Positions 6,187-11,188 of a DNA stretch of 11,188 nt are shown piece by piece. Where the stretch lies: the NCBI GenBank assembly GCA_013042825.1, contig JABDPL010000258.1, forward strand, positions 1 through 11,188. The letters are read 5' to 3'. The position numbers and the translations under genes are program-made. Under the pieces are notes generated by a model. That model was not told the DNA's origin. It did not search any database and was given only the letters and a program-made list of their open reading frames with translations. Each line of letters opens with the position of its first letter. The first letter of the stretch is position 1. The DNA comes from Flavobacteriaceae bacterium (lineage in GTDB: Bacteria; Bacteroidota; Bacteroidia; Flavobacteriales; Flavobacteriaceae).

Positions 6187-6210
6187 TTCCTCAAAACGGT
6201 CCGAGTTTCA

Positions 6211-9200
6211 ATGGAACGCATACAACCCTACAAGCCTAAGCACAAAGTAAGAATTGTTACAGCTGCCTCTCTTTTTGATGGCCATGATGCGGCCATAAAT
6301 ATCATGCGCCGAATCATTCAATCTACTGGTGTAGAGGTGATTCATCTTGGCCATGACAGAAGTGTTGAAGAGGTTGTGAATACCGCTATACAGGAAGATG
6401 CAAATGCCATTGCCATGACATCCTACCAGGGTGGTCATAACGAATACTTCAAGTACATGTATGACCTGTTAAAAGAACGTGGCGCCGGACATATCAAGAT
6501 ATTCGGTGGCGGTGGCGGTGTGATTCTTCCGGAGGAAATACAGGATCTGATGTCCTATGGAATAACGCGCATCTATTCTCCTGATGACGGCCGGACTATG
6601 GGATTACAAGGTATGATTAACGACCTTGTGGAACAATCGGATTATGCGATTGGTGATCAATTGAATGGCGAGTTGGACCAGCTTGATGAGAAGAACCCCA
6701 AAACCATTGCGCGATTGATATCCTCTGCCGAGAATTTCCCGGAGATCGCAACACCGGTTTTAAATGATATTCATAAGAAGAACGAGTCGTCCTCAACCCC
6801 GGTATTGGGAATAACCGGAACCGGTGGGGCCGGAAAATCATCTCTTGTTGATGAATTGGTCAGGCGTTTCCTTATCGATTTTCCTGAAAAGACGCTGGGA
6901 ATTATTTCCGTTGATCCCTCGAAGCGAAAGACCGGTGGAGCGCTATTGGGAGATCGCATCCGTATGAATGCGATCAATAATTCGCGGGTGTACATGCGCA
7001 GCTTGGCAACGCGACAGTCAAACCTGGCACTTTCAAAATATGTCAATGAAGCTGTTGAAATACTAAAAGCCGCAGAGTTTGATCTAATAATTCTTGAAAC
7101 TTCGGGCATTGGTCAAAGCGACACGGAGATTCTCGAACATTCCGATGTATCCCTGTATGTCATGACACCTGAATTTGGTGCTGCAACCCAATTGGAAAAG
7201 ATCGATATGCTCGATTTTGCCGATCTCGTGGCCATCAATAAGTTCGATAAACGCGGTTCGAAGGATGCCCTGCGCGATGTTAGGAAGCAATACATGCGAA
7301 ATCACAACCTTTGGGATGTTCCCCAGGATGAGCTTCCGGTTTATGGAACCATAGCATCCCAATTCAATGATCCCGGCATGAATACGCTTTATAAACAGGT
7401 GATGGAGGTCCTGGTTGAAAAGACGGGTGCCGACCTGGAATCCACTTTTGAGATCAGCGGGGAGATGAGTGAGAAGATCTTCGTTATACCACCTGCACGG
7501 GTCCGATATTTATCGGAAATTGCCGAGAGCAACAGGGCCTATGATGAGACGGCCAATGCACAGGTTGCGGTAGCACAGATCTTGTTTGGCATTTACAAAA
7601 CCCTGGGTTCGGTTTGTGGCAATACCCCTGAACTGACAGAACATGGGGTTGATGATGCCGCAATCGAATATCCTGAGGCCGAAGAGGAGAAAACTTTTAT
7701 CGATTTGCTTCTGAAGGAATTCGGACGCGTGAAAATGGATCTTGATCCATACAACTGGGAGATCATTCGCTCTTGGAAAAACAAGGTTGATCGTTATAAA
7801 GAACCAATATATGCCTTCAACGTAAGAGGAAAGGAGATAAAAATTGAAACGCATACCGAATCCCTTTCGCATTCTATGATACCCAAAGTGGCGCTACCCA
7901 AGTATGAAGGTTGGGGAGACCTGCTGAAATGGATCCTACAGGAGAATGTGCCCGGTGAATTTCCCTATACATCCGGTTTATATCCCTTCAAAAGAACAGG
8001 AGAGGATCCCACACGCATGTTCGCAGGCGAGGGCGGACCGGAACGCACAAACAGGCGCTTCCACTATGTGAGCCTCGATATGCCTGCCAAACGGCTTTCA
8101 ACAGCCTTCGACAGTGTTACCCTCTATGGAAATGACCCGGATTACAGGCCCGATATTTATGGAAAAATAGGAAACGCGGGCGTGAGTATTTGTTGCCTGG
8201 ATGATGCCAAGAAACTGTACTCAGGCTTCAACCTGGCCGATCCCATGACCTCTGTGAGCATGACCATCAATGGACCGGCACCTATGTTGCTGGGCTACTT
8301 CATGAACGCAGCCATCGATCAGCAATGTGAACTCCATATCAGGGAGCAAGGCTTAGTTGAAGAAGTGGAAAAAAAGATCACGGCTATTTATAAAGAAAGG
8401 GGAGTGAATAGGCCAAAATATCAAGGAGAACTGCCTGAAGGTAACGACGGACTCGGATTAATGCTCCTGGGTGTAACCGGTGACCAGGTACTACCCAAGG
8501 AGGTATACCAAGAAATAAAAGCCAGGACGATCGCGCAGGTTAGGGGTACGGTTCAGGCCGATATACTGAAAGAGGACCAGGCTCAGAATACCTGTATTTT
8601 CTCTACTGAATTCGCCTTAAGGCTCATGGGTGATGTCCAGGAATATTTTATTCAGAGTGAGATACGGAATTTCTATTCGGTCTCGATTTCGGGATATCAC
8701 ATAGCCGAGGCGGGAGCAAACCCTATTACTCAACTGGCCCTGACACTGGCAAACGGTTTCACCTACGTGGAGTACTACCTGTCGAGAGGTATGGACATCG
8801 ATAAATTCGGTCCCAATCTGTCCTTCTTCTTCTCAAACGGCATAGATCCTGAATATGCGGTGATCGGGCGTGTGGCCCGGCGCATCTGGGCGAAAGCCAT
8901 GAAGCATAAATATGGAGCCAATGAGCGCGCACAGATGCTGAAATATCACATACAGACGTCCGGGCGAAGTTTGCACGCCCAGGAGATCGACTTCAACGAT
9001 ATCAGAACAACCCTTCAGGCCTTATACGCTATTTACGATAATTGCAACTCCCTGCATACCAATGCCTATGATGAAGCGATCACGACTCCTACCGAGGAGT
9101 CGGTGCGCCGGGCCATGGCCATACAGTTGATCATCAACAAAGAACTCGGACTGGCTAAAAACGAAAACCCCTTGCAGGGGTCGTTCATAATTGAAGAGCT

Positions 9201-9636
9201 TACCGACCTGGTGGAAGAGGCAGTTCTAACGGAATTCGATCGTATTACCGAACGCGGCGGTGTTCTGGGCGCTATGGAAACCATGTACCAGCGCTCGAAG
9301 ATCCAGGAGGAAAGCCTCTACTATGAGACTTTGAAACATACGGGTGAATTTCCTATAATCGGGGTCAATACCTTCCTGAGCAGCAAGGGATCACCAACCA
9401 TAATTCCTGCGGAGGTCATACGAGCCACCACAGAAGAAAAAGAAGTGCAGATCGAAACGCTTAAAAATCTGCATGCGGCTCATGATACCGATGAGCTGTT
9501 GCGAGATCTTCAGAATACGGCCATTAACAATCAGAATATTTTTAAGTCGCTGATGGAAGTCTGTAAGTATTGCTCTCTGGGGCAGATTACAAAAGCCCTT
9601 TTCGAAGTGGGAGGGCAGTACAGACGAAATATGTAA
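6211..9636 (+). CDS. icmF: Fused B12-dependent acyl-CoA mutase, isobutyryl-CoA mutase type (IcmF)
   Basis: This cytoplasmic, adenosylcobalamin-dependent radical enzyme interconverts isobutyryl-CoA and n-butyryl-CoA, with related branched acyl-CoAs possible. It is 1141 residues from ATG 6211, close to known IcmF lengths. Residues about 12-140 are the B12 domain, with SLFDGH (H25 as lower cobalt ligand), MTSYQGGH and IFGGGGGVI. Residues about 195-410 are the MeaB/ArgK-like GTPase chaperone: G203TGGAGKS210 P-loop, SVDPSKRKTGGALLGDRIRM, ETSGIGQSD and N343KFD346. Residues about 540-1141 are the mutase barrel: YPFKRTGEDPTRMFAGEG, RTNRRFHY, SVSMTINGPAP, QADILKEDQAQN and SISGYHIAEAGANP. This order in one chain is diagnostic of IcmF rather than MCM, which has separate subunits and a C-terminal B12 domain. 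Gln792 in DQAQN aligns with the ICM residue, not the Arg of MCM. The first ATG matches the family N-terminus. No B12 riboswitch fits in the 76-base gap upstream. Confidence 0.95.
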   Translation: MERIQPYKPKHKVRIVTAASLFDGHDAAINIMRRIIQSTGVEVIHLGHDRSVEEVVNTAIQEDANAIAMTSYQGGHNEYFKYMYDLLKERGAGHIKIFGGGGGVILPEEIQDLMSYGITRIYSPDDGRTMGLQGMINDLVEQSDYAIGDQLNGELDQLDEKNPKTIARLISSAENFPEIATPVLNDIHKKNESSSTPVLGITGTGGAGKSSLVDELVRRFLIDFPEKTLGIISVDPSKRKTGGALLGDRIRMNAINNSRVYMRSLATRQSNLALSKYVNEAVEILKAAEFDLIILETSGIGQSDTEILEHSDVSLYVMTPEFGAATQLEKIDMLDFADLVAINKFDKRGSKDALRDVRKQYMRNHNLWDVPQDELPVYGTIASQFNDPGMNTLYKQVMEVLVEKTGADLESTFEISGEMSEKIFVIPPARVRYLSEIAESNRAYDETANAQVAVAQILFGIYKTLGSVCGNTPELTEHGVDDAAIEYPEAEEEKTFIDLLLKEFGRVKMDLDPYNWEIIRSWKNKVDRYKEPIYAFNVRGKEIKIETHTESLSHSMIPKVALPKYEGWGDLLKWILQENVPGEFPYTSGLYPFKRTGEDPTRMFAGEGGPERTNRRFHYVSLDMPAKRLSTAFDSVTLYGNDPDYRPDIYGKIGNAGVSICCLDDAKKLYSGFNLADPMTSVSMTINGPAPMLLGYFMNAAIDQQCELHIREQGLVEEVEKKITAIYKERGVNRPKYQGELPEGNDGLGLMLLGVTGDQVLPKEVYQEIKARTIAQVRGTVQADILKEDQAQNTCIFSTEFALRLMGDVQEYFIQSEIRNFYSVSISGYHIAEAGANPITQLALTLANGFTYVEYYLSRGMDIDKFGPNLSFFFSNGIDPEYAVIGRVARRIWAKAMKHKYGANERAQMLKYHIQTSGRSLHAQEIDFNDIRTTLQALYAIYDNCNSLHTNAYDEAITTPTEESVRRAMAIQLIINKELGLAKNENPLQGSFIIEELTDLVEEAVLTEFDRITERGGVLGAMETMYQRSKIQEESLYYETLKHTGEFPIIGVNTFLSSKGSPTIIPAEVIRATTEEKEVQIETLKNLHAAHDTDELLRDLQNTAINNQNIFKSLMEVCKYCSLGQITKALFEVGGQYRRNM

Positions 9637-9641
9637 GCAGG

Positions 9642-9681
9642 ATTCCAATTTTGAAAAGCTTGCGCCTTCAAAATTGTGAAT
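9642..9681. repeat. Long intergenic palindrome after the mutase gene
   Basis: CAATTTTGAA (9646-9655) and TTCAAAATTG (9667-9676) are perfect inverted repeats around an 11-base spacer. ATTC and GAAT extend the stem with a single bulged base, giving about 14 pairs. No T run follows on either side, so it is not a classic intrinsic terminator. It may still stop or stabilise the mutase mRNA end. Confidence 0.65.
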
Positions 9682-9688
9682 ATCGCTT

Positions 9689-9769
9689 ACCCTGAACTTT
9701 ATCCTGAGTGCAGTCCAAGGGTTGTTTCAGGGTGAAACTTTATCAGAGTACATTAGTCGAGGGATCTTT
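9689..9769. repeat. REP-like intergenic repeat, two diverged units
   Basis: ACCCTGAA (9689-9696) and TTCAGGGT (9726-9733) form a perfect 8-bp stem. Inside and after it are two diverged units: TGAACTTTATCCTGAGTGCA with AGTCCAAGGG, and TGAAACTTTATCAGAGTAC with AGTCGAGGGATC. The core CTGAG(C/T)GCAGTC(G/C)AAGG resembles a dispersed repeat that I remember as common between genes in Flavobacteriaceae genomes. It occupies much of the 222-base gap between the mutase and the TPR gene; the rest of the gap holds only A/T-rich leader. Confidence 0.5.
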
Positions 9770-9858
9770 AAAATATACCCAGACTTCTTATTTCCAGTGG
9801 TTCGTAAAGTATTTCCTTCAATTAAAAGTAATTTCCTAATTTTAAAGAAACCAACTGA

Positions 9859-11188
9859 ATGAATTGGAATAACTATTGGCGTGAGTTGCAAAGACGTAAT
9901 GTCATCAAGTCGGCTGTGGCTTATTTGGTTGTGGCATGGGTCTTACTTCAGGTGTTCTCACTTTTATTGCCTATTCTCAATGCCCCGGAATGGATATTAA
10001 AAACCATCACTTTAATTTTAGCCATTGGTTTGCCAATTTGGATCATAATTTCCTGGATCTATGATATTACCCCAAAAGGCATAGAGAAAACGGCTAGCGA
10101 ATCAGGAACTCAATTAGCGAATCAGGCTACAAATAAACGCCTCAATGCTTTTATTATAGTGAGTTTGTCAATTGCCGTTATCATATTAACCTTAAATCTC
10201 TCCTTTTTTTCTACCGACAGCAATAAAGAATATTCCATTGCTATAATGCCTTTTAAGAATATTCAGGTTGATGAAAACTATAGTTGGTTAAGTCCAAATT
10301 TCACTCAAAGTGTTAACTCATACCTTTCGAAGGTTAAAAAATTAAAGGTTACCGATTCTTATTCATCAAGTAAGTATAATGATGATGATAAAACCAATAT
10401 CGAAATTGGCAATGCGTTGGATGTCACCTATATTGTAAGAGCCTCTATCACCCAACTCCAAAATAAACTAAGTATTACGGTTCAATTGATTAATACGAAT
10501 TCTAATAAAGTTGAATGGTCTCAACAATATAACGAAATCATTGAAGAAGATCCTTTAAAGTTACAGCAAGAAGTTGCTCAAAAAATTGTAGCCCATTTAA
10601 AAGTTGTTTTAAGTCCTGAAGACAAGAATGCCTTGAAAACCCTTTTAACCGATAACCAGGAGGCAAGTATTTATTTTACAGAAGGGAAAAGAATAGCAGA
10701 TAAAAGAACACCCAAAACTATGGACTCCATTATTACTTTAAGCGCTCAAATGTTTCAAAAAGCGATTGATCTTGATCCGAATTTTGCCGATGCTTATGCC
10801 GAATTGGCTTTTGTTATGAGATTGATGCATGAGGATCATGCGATATTTAAAAATTCAGAGAAATTAGAAAAAATTAATTCTTTGTTACAAAGATCTCTGG
10901 AGATTAATCCAAATACTCCGCGTGCATATACTACATTAGGTATGATGCAAATGTCAATTTATGAAGATTTGGAAAAAGCCAAAGCATTTTACGAGAAAGC
11001 ACTTGCAATCAAGCCGAATGATGCAACTACCCATCATTATTATGCATTGTATTATCGCGATAAACCGGACCCTGATTATTCTGAAGAACTCAAGCATATA
11101 AAAATAGCCTATAGATTAAATCCTTTTTCGGCACCCATAAATGCGATTATGGTTATTAATTTACTTCGAAATGAACAAATTACAGAGG
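9859..11188 (+). CDS. Membrane-anchored TPR protein with FlgO/TolB-like domain (3' end outside the window)
   Basis: There are 443 complete codons from ATG 9859 with no stop before the window edge. The start MNWNNYWRELQRRNVIKSAVAY and the segment ISWIYDITPKGIEK are hallmarks of a widespread bacterial family with an N-terminal membrane module. Hydrophobic segments lie at about 18-40, 46-67 and 97-117. Residues about 124-250 (YSIAIMPFKN, then IGNALDVTYIVRASI and a WSQQYN strand) match the FlgO or TolB-N-like domain that usually follows. From about residue 290 tetratricopeptide repeats appear (AIDLDPNFADAYAELA, SLEINPNTPRAYTTLG, ALAIKPNDATTHHYYAL). No DNA-binding or cyclase domain precedes them, so it is likely a scaffold or sensor without a visible output domain. 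The gene is AT-rich: two 60-base samples (10321-10380, 10861-10920) each have 16 G+C, against 28 in the mutase sample 8101-8160. A weak -7-like TAATTTTA lies at 9837-9844. Confidence 0.85.
   Translation, partial: MNWNNYWRELQRRNVIKSAVAYLVVAWVLLQVFSLLLPILNAPEWILKTITLILAIGLPIWIIISWIYDITPKGIEKTASESGTQLANQATNKRLNAFIIVSLSIAVIILTLNLSFFSTDSNKEYSIAIMPFKNIQVDENYSWLSPNFTQSVNSYLSKVKKLKVTDSYSSSKYNDDDKTNIEIGNALDVTYIVRASITQLQNKLSITVQLINTNSNKVEWSQQYNEIIEEDPLKLQQEVAQKIVAHLKVVLSPEDKNALKTLLTDNQEASIYFTEGKRIADKRTPKTMDSIITLSAQMFQKAIDLDPNFADAYAELAFVMRLMHEDHAIFKNSEKLEKINSLLQRSLEINPNTPRAYTTLGMMQMSIYEDLEKAKAFYEKALAIKPNDATTHHYYALYYRDKPDPDYSEELKHIKIAYRLNPFSAPINAIMVINLLRNEQITE

Noticed and set aside
6135..6210. A cobalamin riboswitch upstream of the B12-dependent mutase
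   Set aside because: The gap is only 76 bases and contains no B12-box-like sequence or the multi-stem structure a cobalamin riboswitch needs.
6184..6210. TTG start at 6184 for the mutase, adding nine residues
   Set aside because: It overlaps the perfect -7 box, and the ATG at 6211 matches the normal family N-terminus.
6211..9636. Reading the large gene as methylmalonyl-CoA mutase
   Set aside because: Domain order (B12 domain, GTPase, mutase in one chain) and the DQAQN glutamine fit IcmF; MCM has an Arg there and a C-terminal B12 domain.
9391..9648. Minus-strand open frame opposite the mutase 3' end
   Set aside because: It lies almost wholly antisense to strongly conserved coding sequence and its protein has no recognisable features. 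The same applies to the other antisense frames across pyrF, the mutase and the OmpA gene.

Overview
The window looks like ordinary chromosomal DNA from a member of the Flavobacteriaceae (Bacteroidota), probably marine. The protein sequences are flavobacterial in style. Most starts lack a Shine-Dalgarno sequence and sit in A/T-rich leaders. Several upstream regions carry matches to the Bacteroidota -7 promoter box TAnnTTTG. Gene order is also consistent: the end of prfA runs directly into a lipoprotein gene and pyrF. No phage, plasmid, insertion sequence, CRISPR array, tRNA or rRNA was seen.

Layout. At 2-1759 (+) is a tightly packed operon: the 3' end of prfA (release factor 1), an uncharacterised lipoprotein gene and pyrF (orotidine-5'-phosphate decarboxylase). 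A small minus-strand gene at 1746-1928 overlaps the pyrF end. The gap 1929-2172 carries a strong minus-strand intrinsic terminator and upstream structures that together look like a roughly 90-nt small RNA or attenuated leader. At 2173-2682 (+) is a secreted DUF1579-like protein. At 2762-3907 (+) is an exported thioredoxin-fold (TlpA-like) protein with a DUF3738-like C-terminal half. It ends inside a bidirectional terminator shared with the convergent OmpA-family gene at 3939-5036 (-). Across a 114-bp divergent gap is a PqqB-like metallo-beta-lactamase-fold lipoprotein at 5151-6134 (+). Then comes a large fused B12-dependent acyl-CoA mutase of the IcmF type at 6211-9636 (+). A 222-bp gap with palindromic, REP-like repeats follows. 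The window ends inside an AT-rich gene at 9859 (+) for a membrane-anchored TPR protein with a FlgO/TolB-like domain.

How the genes fit together. The prfA-lipoprotein-pyrF cluster is housekeeping (translation termination and UMP synthesis). The exported thioredoxin-fold protein, the OmpA-family protein, the PqqB-like lipoprotein and the DUF1579-like protein are all envelope or periplasmic proteins, with no evident shared pathway. IcmF would interconvert branched and linear short-chain acyl-CoAs, and its GTPase chaperone is built into the same polypeptide. I see no convincing multi-gene undescribed system. The most interesting items are the candidate minus-strand RNA at 1989-2081, the 23-residue repeats in the OmpA protein and the mixed specificity residues of the mutase.
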